Source of the DNA: Dehalococcoidia bacterium
Lineage (GTDB): Bacteria > Chloroflexota > Dehalococcoidia > Tepidiformales > Tepidiformaceae
DNA length: 55,170 bases
Assembly: GCA_020432045.1 (NCBI GenBank)
Contig: JAGQHB010000017.1
Location: forward strand, 1 to 55,170
Direction: 5' to 3'
Shown here: positions 24,886-35,700 of the stretch, in pieces
How positions within the stretch are numbered: the stretch's first letter is position 1
How the letters are laid out: each line of letters opens with the position of its first letter
Notes under the pieces: generated by a model
What the model saw: only the letters and a program-made list of their open reading frames with translations
Database searches by the model: none
Told to the model about the DNA's origin: nothing
Position numbers and translations under genes: made by a program

Positions 24886-25650
24886 ATGGCCAGGCTCGAA
24901 GGCAAAGTCGCAATGGTCACAGGCGCAGCATCTGGCATTGGTCGCGCCAGCGCCCTCCGTTTCGCCGAAGACGGCGCCGCAGTCATGTGCGCAGACCGGG
25001 ATCTCGCTGGTGCTCAGCACACCGCCGCACTCGTCGCTGAACGAGGTGGCTCGGCCGCAGCCCTGGAACTGGACGTCATCGATTCCGCCGCCGTCGAAGC
25101 CGCCTTGCGTCAGACAAGTTCCGAACTCGGTGGCCTCCACATCGTCTTCAACAACGCCGGCGTCGGAGGAGGTGGCCTTGGCTGGGACAAAGTCATCGCC
25201 ATCAATCAGACCGGCGTCTACAACGGGCTCTATCACGGCTGCCGCATGCTCGCCGAATCTGGCGGAGGCGTCGTAGTCAGCACGGCCTCCATCGCCGGCC
25301 TCGTCGCCCTCATCGGCGTCACCACGGACCCGCTGAATATGGAATATGGCAACGGCGCCTACCAGGCGTCCAAGGGCGCCGTCGTCCAGCTCACTCGCCA
25401 GTTCGCCGTCTCGTTTGCCAAGCACAACGTCCGCGTCAACGCCGTCGCCCCAGGCTACATCTACACGCCAATGACCCAGCCGATGCGCGACGTCGAAGGC
25501 GCCGAGCAGTTCCTCGCAAACCTCCACCCCATGGGCCGCCTCGGCCAGCCCGAAGAAATCGCCAACGCCGCCGCCTTCCTCGCTAGCGACGAAGCATCCT
25601 TCATCACCGGCGTCACCCTCCCTGTCGATGGTGGCTACACCGCCCGCTAG
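24886..25650 (+). CDS. Short-chain dehydrogenase/reductase
   Basis: 254 residues, classical SDR length. The ATG at 24886 follows a GGAGG site; the longer in-frame start lacks one. NAD(P)-binding TGAASGIG, NNAGVGG, the catalytic Ser in VVSTASIAG and YQASKGA (Tyr/Lys) are all present, as is the C-terminal PVDGGYTAR. An Asp after the second strand (MCADRD) favours NAD over NADP. It oxidises or reduces an alcohol/ketone substrate that cannot be named. The convergent ATPase gene begins its stop codon 2 nt away. Confidence 0.92.
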   Translation: MARLEGKVAMVTGAASGIGRASALRFAEDGAAVMCADRDLAGAQHTAALVAERGGSAAALELDVIDSAAVEAALRQTSSELGGLHIVFNNAGVGGGGLGWDKVIAINQTGVYNGLYHGCRMLAESGGGVVVSTASIAGLVALIGVTTDPLNMEYGNGAYQASKGAVVQLTRQFAVSFAKHNVRVNAVAPGYIYTPMTQPMRDVEGAEQFLANLHPMGRLGQPEEIANAAAFLASDEASFITGVTLPVDGGYTAR

Positions 25651-25651
25651 C

Positions 25652-28300
25652 TCACTCGTCGCCTGACAGCCGTACCACCGTCGCCGACCCGATGCTCCGG
25701 TATCGGTCGGGCATGCACGTCAGGACGATGACCTGGCAGTCGCGGGCGCCTACGTTGAACGCCGCCCCAAGCTTCTCCAACCGCCCTGGGTCGGACCACC
25801 CCAGCGCATCGTCCAGGATGAGCGGCACTCCGCCGTCCGCACTCACCAAGGCTGCGCATGCCAGCCGCGAAAGCACCCCGATCTGTTCCTTCGCCCCCGT
25901 GCTCAGGCTGTCATAGGGGACGGTCACCCCATCTAGTGTCCGCTTTTCCACCATCAGGTCCTGACTCAACACGAGCTCGAACGAAGACCCGAAGACGATC
26001 CGCCCCAGAGCTTCCAGCTTCTCCTTGAAAGGCTGCAGATACGCTTTTCGCGCCTCGGCGCGATGCCGCATGAACACGTCGTACAAGAGCTTCGCTGCGC
26101 CAGCCCTTCGCCGAATCGACTCCCAGTCCTGCTCCTTCCGGTAGACATCCGTTTCTGCTTCGGCAAGATGTTCTGCAAGACCCTCTTCACCGCGCGCCGA
26201 CAGCCGCTCTTTCAGGCCAGCCAACTCGTTGTCCCGGGCTCGCGCGTCGCTGTCCAGGCGTTCGAGGAGCAGTTCAAGGTTGCCCAACTCCGCCCTCACG
26301 CCGTCTGGGTTCGATTCCCTGAGAAGCCCCTCAGCGCTCGCCAGCTCGCCTTCAGCAACCCTGGCGGCTGCCGCGAGCGTCGTCTCTGCGGCCTCCAGTG
26401 CCTCGTCAGCCACCTCACTCCGGGCCTCGGCCAGGGCCGACGTGGCGAGCGTAAGCGCGCCTCGGGCGTTCTCGACCTCAAGGTCTGCCTGCCGGCGCGA
26501 GTTGCCTGCCTGCTCGAGGGCGGTCAGCATCTCTCGCAAGACCTCTGCCGCTCGTGCTTCGTCTGCTTCTGCGGATTCGAACCGCGCCTCCGCGATCACC
26601 TTCAAGCGCTTTGCGTCGTCCAACGATGCCGGGAGCGCGGGCTCGTCGGCACGTCTTGCCACATACAGTGCGGTGTTCTTCTTTAGCCGCTCCACTCGCT
26701 CGGCCAACGTCTGGGGCGTCAGGTCCCGGAGGTCCTGCCTTAGTCCCTCCCGAGCGTGATCGAGTACTTGCTGCATCCTCTGCCGTCGCTCCCAGAGGTC
26801 GCGCGCCGTCGCCACATCCGGTACGCCGGCCGCGCGGCACGCCTCGCTGTACGCTGCTTCTACGTCAACGGCGGCCTTCAATGATTCCGCCGCACCCGAC
26901 CCTGACCTGACTGACACCTCCGCCAGGTCCGCGATTCGTAGAGGACGAGGTTGTTCGACGGCGAATTCGCGCTCCTCGCCAGCTTCCAGGTCCACTGTGC
27001 CGGCTGCCGCGGTCAACGTGACAGCGCGCAGCGCACGCACGCGAATGGCTGGCGCCTCGGCGTCCGCCCTTGCCCGGGCCTGGACCGCTGTCAGCTGCAT
27101 CCGCTCTATCCGGCGCAGTCCGTCGGCGTCGACGTTGATCGCTTCGATGAACGCCATAGCCTCCGTCACGGCCGCCTCGTTCTCGTTCACACGGGCTAAT
27201 CGCTCCGTCATCTGGTCGAGAAATAGCAGTTCGTTCCAATGCGACTCGTCAGCAGCTCTCAGGTCTCGCAATGCGCGGGCGCTCCGGGCCTCCTGATGGG
27301 TGCGGGCGTGGTGTCCGTCCGCCGACGTACGCTCCCGCTCCAACCGCTCATGTTCCGGTTCAAGTGCCTTCGCCCTTGCCTCCGCGCCAGCCACTGTCCG
27401 GTCACTGTCCTCCACCTGCCGCACCAGTTGTGCCCGCCGCATGCTTGCCTCCCGGGCCGCTCCAGCGCGCTCGCGAGTCCGGTCGGTCTCGTTCCCTAGC
27501 CTCTCAACGACGGCCCGCTGCTTCTCGACAGCGGCCCATGCCGCACGTACCTCACGGAGCCGCGTCTCATTCCGAACGCGGTCGGCCCGCACCGCTTCTC
27601 GGGCTCGTCGCAGCTGGTCAAACCTCTCGGCATCCGCCTCAAGGGCTGCGAGTGTCCCGCGCAACACCAGTGCCCTCGCCGCAGCTTCTTCGGAAGCCTC
27701 TCTGGCGCCGCTCAAGACGCGACTCTCCCGCCCCTTGGGTGTCCAGAACTCGCCGTATTCCGCCGTGATCCGGTCGATCAGCGGCCCGTGCGCGTCGGCG
27801 CTACCCCCGCCGCCTGCGGCCGCGTCTAGTGCAGCCCCTAACGAACCGGTCATCACCTGCCCTTGCTTTAGCTCTGCCCCCTGCTGGAGCCGCAGCGCCT
27901 TCCACAACTGCTCATCCACGTTCCCGCTTAGTAGCTGACTCACCCGGTCGTGTGCCGACCTGCCTGCCACTTGCTCTGTGGTGCTGCCCTTGATGGAAAG
28001 CGTCGTCTCTTGGGTACTTGGACTCTTCCCCCATCGCTTCCGGTACTCAATCTCCGATGACCCTAGTCGGAATCGAGCCCCCACCTCCGGAGCAAGGTCT
28101 TTACCAATTTGGCGGATGGATTCGACGGCGCTGCTCTTGGAACTATCTGGCACCTCCAGCAGCAAAAAAAGCCCCTCGATCAGGCTCGATTTCCCCGCTT
28201 CGTTCTCCCCCTCCACCACTGTCACGCCCGTCTCTGCGAACTTCACCGTCCGCTCCCGCACGCCACGATAGTTCCGAAGGGTGATCTCGTTGATTCTCAT
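25652..28300 (-). CDS. SMC/Rad50-like ATPase (YhaN/SbcC-like) without zinc hook
   Basis: 882 residues. Walker A is GENEAGKSS (about residue 31); the C-terminal ATPase lobe has the signature LSTGAKEQIGVLSRLA and Walker B VPLILDDALGW. Between them lies about 650 residues of Ala/Glu/Arg-rich coiled coil. No CxxC zinc-hook motif occurs at the coil apex, unlike SbcC/Rad50; this matches the YhaN type. With the nuclease encoded 2 nt upstream it probably forms an ATP-dependent DNA-end-processing complex. The pair is divergent from the AddBA genes, a plausible double-strand-break repair cluster. Confidence 0.88.
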   Translation of the reverse strand: MRINEITLRNYRGVRERTVKFAETGVTVVEGENEAGKSSLIEGLFLLLEVPDSSKSSAVESIRQIGKDLAPEVGARFRLGSSEIEYRKRWGKSPSTQETTLSIKGSTTEQVAGRSAHDRVSQLLSGNVDEQLWKALRLQQGAELKQGQVMTGSLGAALDAAAGGGGSADAHGPLIDRITAEYGEFWTPKGRESRVLSGAREASEEAAARALVLRGTLAALEADAERFDQLRRAREAVRADRVRNETRLREVRAAWAAVEKQRAVVERLGNETDRTRERAGAAREASMRRAQLVRQVEDSDRTVAGAEARAKALEPEHERLERERTSADGHHARTHQEARSARALRDLRAADESHWNELLFLDQMTERLARVNENEAAVTEAMAFIEAINVDADGLRRIERMQLTAVQARARADAEAPAIRVRALRAVTLTAAAGTVDLEAGEEREFAVEQPRPLRIADLAEVSVRSGSGAAESLKAAVDVEAAYSEACRAAGVPDVATARDLWERRQRMQQVLDHAREGLRQDLRDLTPQTLAERVERLKKNTALYVARRADEPALPASLDDAKRLKVIAEARFESAEADEARAAEVLREMLTALEQAGNSRRQADLEVENARGALTLATSALAEARSEVADEALEAAETTLAAAARVAEGELASAEGLLRESNPDGVRAELGNLELLLERLDSDARARDNELAGLKERLSARGEEGLAEHLAEAETDVYRKEQDWESIRRRAGAAKLLYDVFMRHRAEARKAYLQPFKEKLEALGRIVFGSSFELVLSQDLMVEKRTLDGVTVPYDSLSTGAKEQIGVLSRLACAALVSADGGVPLILDDALGWSDPGRLEKLGAAFNVGARDCQVIVLTCMPDRYRSIGSATVVRLSGDE

Positions 28301-28302
28301 CG

Positions 28303-29427
28303 CTACCCCCCGGCCAGCCGATAGAGCAGTTTCAGGGCGTCCTCGGCGGTCTCCGAATCTGCACCATTCCCCGAAGCGCGTCTTTGCAAGTCCTGCATCG
28401 CTGACAGCGCGAACCCGGTCAGCCCGAGAGCCTGAAAGTCGGCCGCATCGTTCACCACCGCGATATCCGTGTGCCGATCCCAGGTCTCGAAGGCCCCGAA
28501 CACCTCGCGTGCTCGCTCTAGCACAGCGTCGAGTTCCAGCCGTTCCGGGAGCCGCAGTGTCCCTTTCATACTGACTCTCAATACGGTCTGTGGCTTGTTT
28601 CCCAACCCATCCAACCTGGCTTCAAACTGCTTGATGTCGTCCAGACCGTTCACAGGTGCATCCAGCGTCACAAACCGCCACCGCCCCACCGGCGCCCGCT
28701 CCACACGGCACTCCCGCTCATCGACATCCACGACCAGCACGTTGCCCGCATCAACCTCGTCATAGTCTGTTGGTTCCGGTGCGCCTGAATGCCAGACCCT
28801 TCCGCTCGTCCCGTGGGATGTCGTCGAGTGCCGGTCTCCGAGCGCCACATAGTGCGCCTCGCCTCTTGCAATGCCCGTTTCGACGGCCTCCAGGTCGATC
28901 GTCGCCGGGTTGTCGCTCCCCATCGCCTCCGTCGTCCCATGCCCCACGACGATTCGGACCCGGCCCGCCGCCGGTGGCGCAGCACTACGCAATCCCGCCG
29001 CCACCAGGTCCTCCAGCGGATGCTTGTTCGGCCACGGGCATCCAAGGATCTCCACCGATGCCTGGTGCTCCCGGGCCTTTCCCGCATCAAGTACGATGAC
29101 GTTCTCCGGCTGGGCGGCGTCGAAAACCGGCGACCGGTACACGCTTCCCTGGTTGATCGGGTCGTGGTTCCCCGGCAAGAGGTAGAAGGTCACACGCGCC
29201 TCCCTCATCGCGTCCAATACCTGGCGAATGAGCCTCCGGTCCACCGCATTGTCTTCAAACACGTCCCCCGCGACCACGATGAACGAGCATTGCCGCTCCC
29301 TCGCGATCCGTCCGATCTCGCCGATCACGCGAATTCGGTCAGCCGCAAACTCCGCCTGCGCCGCGTCACTGAAGTAGTGGCGACGCATCCCGAGCTGCCA
29401 GTCAGATGTGTGAATAAACCTCACCAT
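28303..29427 (-). CDS. Mre11/SbcD-like (YhaO-like) metallophosphoesterase nuclease
   Basis: 374 residues from the ATG at 29427, preceded by GGAG. The calcineurin-like fold is clear: FIHTSDWQLG, VVAGDVFEDN, LLPGNHDP, IVVGHG and YVALGDRHS. Compared with canonical SbcD, the first motif DxH is DWQ and the GHxH motif is GDRH, so metal ligation differs at two places. This is a feature I associate with the YhaO-like branch rather than a defect. C-terminal strands form the capping domain. It is the nuclease partner of the ATPase encoded immediately downstream. Confidence 0.85.
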   Translation of the reverse strand: MVRFIHTSDWQLGMRRHYFSDAAQAEFAADRIRVIGEIGRIARERQCSFIVVAGDVFEDNAVDRRLIRQVLDAMREARVTFYLLPGNHDPINQGSVYRSPVFDAAQPENVIVLDAGKAREHQASVEILGCPWPNKHPLEDLVAAGLRSAAPPAAGRVRIVVGHGTTEAMGSDNPATIDLEAVETGIARGEAHYVALGDRHSTTSHGTSGRVWHSGAPEPTDYDEVDAGNVLVVDVDERECRVERAPVGRWRFVTLDAPVNGLDDIKQFEARLDGLGNKPQTVLRVSMKGTLRLPERLELDAVLERAREVFGAFETWDRHTDIAVVNDAADFQALGLTGFALSAMQDLQRRASGNGADSETAEDALKLLYRLAGG

Positions 29428-29489
29428 GATCAACTCCGCGGACGGCACACGGTCTCCCCCCAACTCTACCCCACCCCACGCGTCAACCC

Positions 29490-32400
29490 ATGTCGCGCGC
29501 GCCACGTATCCTTCACTCCGTGACGTCCTCAGATTCATTCGCCGTCGCTGCCACCGTCGGCCAGCACTCGCTCGCATTACTGCGCGTCTTCATCGCTGCC
29601 GCGCGCGCCGGGGATCCTCTCGCTCCCGTCACCGTCGTCGTCCCCTCGAACTACGCCGGACTTTCGCTCCGTCGTCTGCTTGGCACACAGCACGGCCTCG
29701 TCAACGTTCGTTTCCTCGGGATGTCTCGCGTCGCCGAACTCCTTGCCGCCGCTCGCTTCGTACCCGATCGCCGTCCGCTTACGCCCTGGGTCCGTGCCGA
29801 AGCCGTTCGCCTCGCCCTCGAAACGGATGGCAGCATCTTCGGCGCCGCTGCCGGCCATCCCGGCACTGGTCGCGCCCTCGATACTACGTTCCGCGACCTG
29901 CGCCACGCCTCACCTGGCTCCCTCGAACAGCTCTCTCGCGGCTCCGGGCGGGCCCGCGCAGTCGCGCTGTTGTACCGGCGCTTTCAAGACCTCACCGCCG
30001 GCCACTTCGATATCGAAGACCTGCTTGATGCGGCCGCCCTCGCAGTCGAACAGCAATCACCCGCCTTACGCGACCTCGGCCGCGTCATCCTCTACCTCCC
30101 CCGTTCCGCCACGCCCGCCGAGTTCCGGGTTCTCTCCTCACTCATCGCAGCAGATCGGCTCGACATCATCCTCGGACTGACCGGCGACCCTGTGGTGGAC
30201 GACGCCACGCTCGCCCTCGCAACTCGCCTCGGCGTCTCGCTTCCGCCTGGCGACCACGCTCCGCCCTCGGCCGGACACATCATCGACGCAGTCGACACGG
30301 TGGAAGAAGCCCGCGCCATCGTGCGGCGCGTGCTTGAAGCTGCCCGCAGTGGTATGCCATTTCACCGCGTTGGCATCCTGTTTCCCGCGTCCGGGCCCCT
30401 TCCTAGTGTGCTTACGGAGCAGCTCGGCGCCGCCGGGATTCCCTTCCATGGCAGGAGCACTCGTTCGCTCGCCGCATCAATGCCCGCACGCGTCCTGCTC
30501 GGACTCCTCGGGCTCCCGGAGACCCGGTTCCGTCGCGCAGCCGTCATGGATTGGCTCACATCCGGACCCATCCTCGATCCCGGTTCCGAAGACTCCCATC
30601 GGCTGGCTCCCTCGGCGCAGTGGGATGAGATTTCCCGGGATGCCGGCATCAGCGTCGAGTCGCAGGCTCCCCGTGATCGCGCCCACTGGCAGCGTCGCCT
30701 TGAAGCATTCGCCAGCCAACCGCGTGAAGCATCCCGTGCCGATGCAGCGCGTTCGCTCGCTGCGTTTGTCTCACGTCTGAAAGCCGATCTCGAACCGCCA
30801 CCAGCCCGCAGTTCCGCTGCACTTGCAGCGTGGGCCAGGACGCTCCTGCTTCGCTACCTCGGGTCCGAATCAGAAGCGCGCCACTGGGGAGACGAGACCG
30901 CGGCTGCCTCCTACGCCTCCTTACTGGACCTCCTTGACAGCGCATCGCATCACGAAGTCCGGCCGGCTGCCGGGCTCCGCACTGCGCTCGCCACGGCGGC
31001 AGAACGCCGCCGTTATCTGGCAGCCATCCTCGACCAGGCCCTTTCCTCCCCGGACGGGCGTCTCGGACCGTTTGGCGACGGCGTCTACCTTGGCACTATT
31101 GGCTCCGCCCGTGGCATGGATTTCTCCCACGTCTTCATTGCTGGAATGGTCGAAGGCGTGTTCCCCGCGCCATCTGCTGAGGACCCGCTGCTTCCCGATG
31201 CCGAACGCGAAGATGCTGCCATCGAGACCCGGCACACCCGTTCACTCAATGCCCGCTTCGACTATCTCTGTGCGCTCGCTACCGCGCCTGTCCGCACGCT
31301 CTCGTTCGCCCGGTCGGACATCGGCGGTCAGGCGCGACAGAGCCCATCGCGATGGCTCATCGAATCCGCGTCAGCCCTCGCCGCAGAGCCCGTGGCGGTG
31401 GAATCGTTGAGGACGCTGCACTCACAACCTTGGTTCACTCTCGCTACATCCTTCGAACATTCCCTGCACCAGCAACCCGGCGAGGCCAACTCCCGCCAAG
31501 ACTGGGAACTCGAAGCCATCATCGCTTCCGGCGGCAAACTCCCCTCCTTCTTCGACCAGGACCCTTCGCTTCAGTCCGGGCTGGGAGCCGCTTCAGCCAC
31601 GCTCCCTGCCTGGGCCCGGCGTACGCCCGAAGATCCCTCCACCCTATCTCCCTGGGCTGGGGGCGCCTCCGGTTTGTCCAACGGCGTCTTTGGTATCTAC
31701 TCCCCGACGTCCTTCGAAACCCTCGCGACCTGTCCCTTCAGGTATTTCCTGCGAAACGTCCTCCGCGTCAAGGAGACCGTCGAACCCGGCGACACCCACC
31801 GGCTCGAAGCGCGTGATCGCGGTGCCATCGTCCACGATTCCCTCGAACGCTTCTTCGTCGATGCCGCAGCAGAGATGCGTCTTCCTGGGCCGTCTGATAC
31901 TTGGGCGGTCGAAGACCACGCACGCCTTGCTGCTGCTGCCGGAGAGATCTGCGACCGCTTCGAAGCGGCAGGGAAAACCGGGGGAGCTGCCCTCTGGTAT
32001 GTCGACCGGGCCCGTATCCTCCGTGACCTGAAGGGCTTTCTCGCCGCCGACGACGAGCGCCGCCTCGTCTCCGGCAACGCCTTCCTGCACGCCGAACTTT
32101 CCTTCGGGTTCCAACCAAAAGAGGGGGAGGAGTCCGCGAACCAACCTCCCGTTGCCGTTCCCCTGGCTGGCGGTGACGTCGTCCATTTCCGCGGACGCAT
32201 CGACCGCGTGGACCGCTCGCCGGGTGGCGAACTCATCGTCTACGACTACAAGACGGGTCGCTCCTCCGAATACAAGAACCTCTCGTCGGCCGACGATCCC
32301 CTGTCCGGCGGCCGCCACCTTCAACTTCCCATCTATGCACTCGCCGCTCGTGCTGCCTTTGGCAACGCTCCCGTCTCTGCTTACTACTGGGCCGCCAGCG

Positions 32401-32702
32401 AGCAGGAGGGCTACAAGGCGTATGGGTACCAGGTTGATGAAGCCGTGCTCACGCACCTGGGCGAAGTCCTTGCCGTGCTTGCCCGCCTGGTCGGCGACGG
32501 ACTCTTCCCCCAGGTTCCCGGCAAGCCCTCCAGGAACTCCTACGAAAACTGCAGGTACTGTCCCTTCGACCGAGCCTGTCCATCCGCCTCCAGGGCCGCC
32601 GCATGGGAATCACGCAAGTGGGCAGCCGGTCTCGCGGACTACATCGCGCTAACGGAGGTCGCGTCGAATGAGCCCGCGCAGACAGGGGTCGCACGTGGAT
32701 AA
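29490..32702 (+). CDS. addB: AddB-like PD-(D/E)XK nuclease subunit
   Basis: 1070 residues. The N-terminal two thirds is helicase-like but without a recognisable Walker A, as in an inactivated UvrD-type subunit. The C-terminal nuclease domain has FRGRIDRVDRS and ELIVYDYKTG (active-site Asp and DxK), then QLPIYALAARAAFG. Four cysteines, one in FETLATCPFRYFLRNVLRVK and three in ENCRYCPFDRACPS, match the iron-sulfur staple of AddB. With AddA it resects double-strand breaks. The start is the ATG at 29490 or GTG at 29520. The 3' end overlaps addA by 35 nt. Confidence 0.87.
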   Translation: MSRAPRILHSVTSSDSFAVAATVGQHSLALLRVFIAAARAGDPLAPVTVVVPSNYAGLSLRRLLGTQHGLVNVRFLGMSRVAELLAAARFVPDRRPLTPWVRAEAVRLALETDGSIFGAAAGHPGTGRALDTTFRDLRHASPGSLEQLSRGSGRARAVALLYRRFQDLTAGHFDIEDLLDAAALAVEQQSPALRDLGRVILYLPRSATPAEFRVLSSLIAADRLDIILGLTGDPVVDDATLALATRLGVSLPPGDHAPPSAGHIIDAVDTVEEARAIVRRVLEAARSGMPFHRVGILFPASGPLPSVLTEQLGAAGIPFHGRSTRSLAASMPARVLLGLLGLPETRFRRAAVMDWLTSGPILDPGSEDSHRLAPSAQWDEISRDAGISVESQAPRDRAHWQRRLEAFASQPREASRADAARSLAAFVSRLKADLEPPPARSSAALAAWARTLLLRYLGSESEARHWGDETAAASYASLLDLLDSASHHEVRPAAGLRTALATAAERRRYLAAILDQALSSPDGRLGPFGDGVYLGTIGSARGMDFSHVFIAGMVEGVFPAPSAEDPLLPDAEREDAAIETRHTRSLNARFDYLCALATAPVRTLSFARSDIGGQARQSPSRWLIESASALAAEPVAVESLRTLHSQPWFTLATSFEHSLHQQPGEANSRQDWELEAIIASGGKLPSFFDQDPSLQSGLGAASATLPAWARRTPEDPSTLSPWAGGASGLSNGVFGIYSPTSFETLATCPFRYFLRNVLRVKETVEPGDTHRLEARDRGAIVHDSLERFFVDAAAEMRLPGPSDTWAVEDHARLAAAAGEICDRFEAAGKTGGAALWYVDRARILRDLKGFLAADDERRLVSGNAFLHAELSFGFQPKEGEESANQPPVAVPLAGGDVVHFRGRIDRVDRSPGGELIVYDYKTGRSSEYKNLSSADDPLSGGRHLQLPIYALAARAAFGNAPVSAYYWAASEQEGYKAYGYQVDEAVLTHLGEVLAVLARLVGDGLFPQVPGKPSRNSYENCRYCPFDRACPSASRAAAWESRKWAAGLADYIALTEVASNEPAQTGVARG

Positions 32703-35700
32703 GCCACTCCCCGTTGACCAGGCAGCCCGCGACGAAATCACTACAACACTTCGCGAGACGATCTTCGTCGAAGCCGGTGCAGGGAGCGGCAAAACCCGTG
32801 AGATGGTCGAACGCATCCTCGCTCTCGTCGATGACGGCGTCCCACTCAGCCGCATCGTTGCCATCACGTTCACCAACGACGCTGCCGCTCAGCTTCGAGA
32901 AAAGGTCCGTGAACGACTCGAAAAGGCGCTGCTGAAAGCCCGGTCCACGGAGGATGATGCCGTTGCGGAACTCCGCATCCAGGCGCTCGGTGACATCGAC
33001 GCGGCTCCAATTCATACGATCCACGGCTTCGCCCGGTCCATCCTTGCCCTTCATCCGCTCGAAGCTGGCCTTCCCCCGGAAATCAGTCTCCGCGACGATG
33101 TCGCCGCGAATGTCGCCTTCGAAGAGCGCTGGCGTTCCTTCCTCGAACAACTCCTCCACGACGGCTGCGGCGACCCGGCGGTCGAACGCGCTCTTGTCGT
33201 TGGTACGACGCTTGGCCTCACACCCGCCGATCTGCGAAATGTAGCCAGCGCGCTCCAACATGACTGGGATCGCGCCTGCGAGGCCACGTTTGCCTCAGGA
33301 AGTACGCCGCAGGTGGATATCACCGGCCTTCTTCGGTCCGTCGAGGATGTCCTTCAGCTCCGCTTACAGATACGTCCTGGCGGCGAGGACGACAAAGCCT
33401 ACGTAGCCTCTGCCGCGATTGAGCCCGTTGCTTCCTCGGTGCTCGCCGTTCGACAGCTACAACTCGCCGCCCCCAGTCGCGAAGAACGGCTCTTTGCCGA
33501 CGAAGAAGCGATCCGCGTCCTTCGCACCATCGCGCTCCCCAAAATCGGCAACCTCGGCAGTCCAAAGAACTGGCCCTCGCCGGATCACCTTGCATCCCTT
33601 CGAACAGCGATGAAGGAGGTGAACACCACCGCAGTCGAAATCCTGGCGATGCTTCGCGCCGGCTGCCTTCCGCTCCTGCTGACGACACTCCAGCAGTTCG
33701 TGCGTGAGTATCGCGAGGACCGCATCGCCCAGGGCACCCTCGAATTCAACGACCTCCTCTTGCTCTCTCGCGATCTTCTCGCGTCTGATGTGGCTGTCCG
33801 AACTCGCGTTGCGCAGCGCTACCACTGCCTCCTCATCGATGAGTTCCAGGACACAGACCCTATTCAGGTGGAAATAGCGGCTCTCGTCGCCGCTGGCGCC
33901 TCGGCCCAAACGCCCTCGGCCACATGGTTCGAGCTTCCGATCCCTCCTGGCCGCCTCTTCTTTGTCGGGGACCCAAAACAGTCGATCTACCGCTTCCGCC
34001 GCGCAGACGTCGAAGTCTACGAACAGGCCCGCACGCGATTCGGCGAGCCGCCAGTCGGCCGCACCCTGAACCTCACGCAGAACTTTCGATCCGTCCCGTC
34101 CGTCATCGCCTGGGTGAATGCCGTTTTTGCGGATCTCCTGACCGAACCGCCCTCGCCTCCGGAAGGCGTACCCGTGGTCCAGGTCCCCTTTGCCAGCCTG
34201 ATCGCATATCGTCACGAAAACTCGGTATCTCCCGTCGCCGTTCGCCTGTTCGGTGGCCCGCAGCCGGATAGCAGTGCCGACGCGATTCGTGCCAGCGAAT
34301 CATCAGAAATCGCCTCCACCATCCTCCGGATCGAATCCGAGGCAGAATCCGGTGCCTGGCACGTGGGCACAAAGGACGGCCCAGGCCGCCCACCCAAACT
34401 CTCGGACATTGCCATCCTCGTCCCCGCCCGCACCGTCGTCCCCGCGCTCGAACAGGCCCTCGCCGCCGCTCGCATCCCCGCCCGCGTCGAAAGCCAGTCC
34501 CTCCTCTTCGATACGCAGGAAGCTCGCGACATGCTTGCCATCCTCGGCGCGATTGACGATCCGACTGACGAAGTAGCCCTCGTCGCCGCGCTCCGCTCCC
34601 CGGCGTTTGGCTGCACCGACGCTGACCTCGCACGGTTCGCCTCAGCCCGCGGTCGTTGGGACTACCGCCGTCCGCCGCCGGATGACGTCGACGCCTCGCA
34701 CCCCGTGGTCCTCGCGTTCTCCGTCCTCAATGCACTTCACGAACAACGCTGGTGGCTCGATCCGGCTGCGCTCATCGATGCAGTCGTCCGCGAGCGCCGG
34801 CTCCTCCACATGGCGTTCGCTGGCCGCCGTCCTCGCGAAACATGGCGCCGCATCCGCTTCATCCATGAACAGGCCCGTGCCTTCTCCGCCGCCGGCGAAC
34901 GTTCCCTGCGCCAGTTCATCCGCTACGCCACGCAGCAGGCGGATGAAAACGCTCGTATGGACAGCACACTCGTCGACGAGGAAGACGACGACGCAGTACG
35001 CATCCTCACCATCCACGCGTCAAAGGGCCTGGAGTTCCCGATCGTATTTCTCGCGGGCCTCGGTGCGTCCGACAACAACAATCTGTCGTCTCTGCTGTGG
35101 AGTAAAGAGGGTACTCCAGAAGTTCACCTTGGCTCGAAGGACCGCGGGATTTTCCAGACGGCGGGTTATGATGCCGCCCTCGAACGCGATAGGACGCTGG
35201 AACGCCTTGAACGGGACCGGCTGCTCTACGTCGCGGCCACCCGCGCTCGCGACCACCTGCTTGTGAGCCTCCACCACAAACCACCACCCAAGAGCGCGGA
35301 TCATTCCGGCCGTCACGTGCGTGGCCAGTGCTCCGCTGCGGAGTGCCTGTTCCATATCACCGGCCGCTATCCAGACCTCTGGGCCCCGCTGGAACCCGCC
35401 ACCGCACAGGAACGACCTTCCACCGGGGAGCCGCACCCAACTCCACTCGGCATCGCTGACCGCGATGCCTTCATCGCCAGCCGGGAAGAATTGCTTCGCA
35501 AGATGTCCCGCCAACCGGCCCTGGCTGCGACGGCCATCGCACACGCAGCGCAGCCGGCGGAATCTACCGATGAGCCAGTCGATGACGCTGCGCCCTGGAA
35601 GAAGGGCCGCGCCGGCACGTCCGTGGGCCGTGCTGTCCACGCCACTCTGCAGAGCATCGATCTTGAAACCGGCCACGGACTCGAAGCGGTCGCCGCTGCC

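Noticed and set aside
25652-28300. Canonical SbcC with zinc hook
   Set aside because: The few cysteines lie in EACRAAG, RLACAAL and the C-terminal DCQ/TCM; none form CxxC at the middle of the coiled coil.
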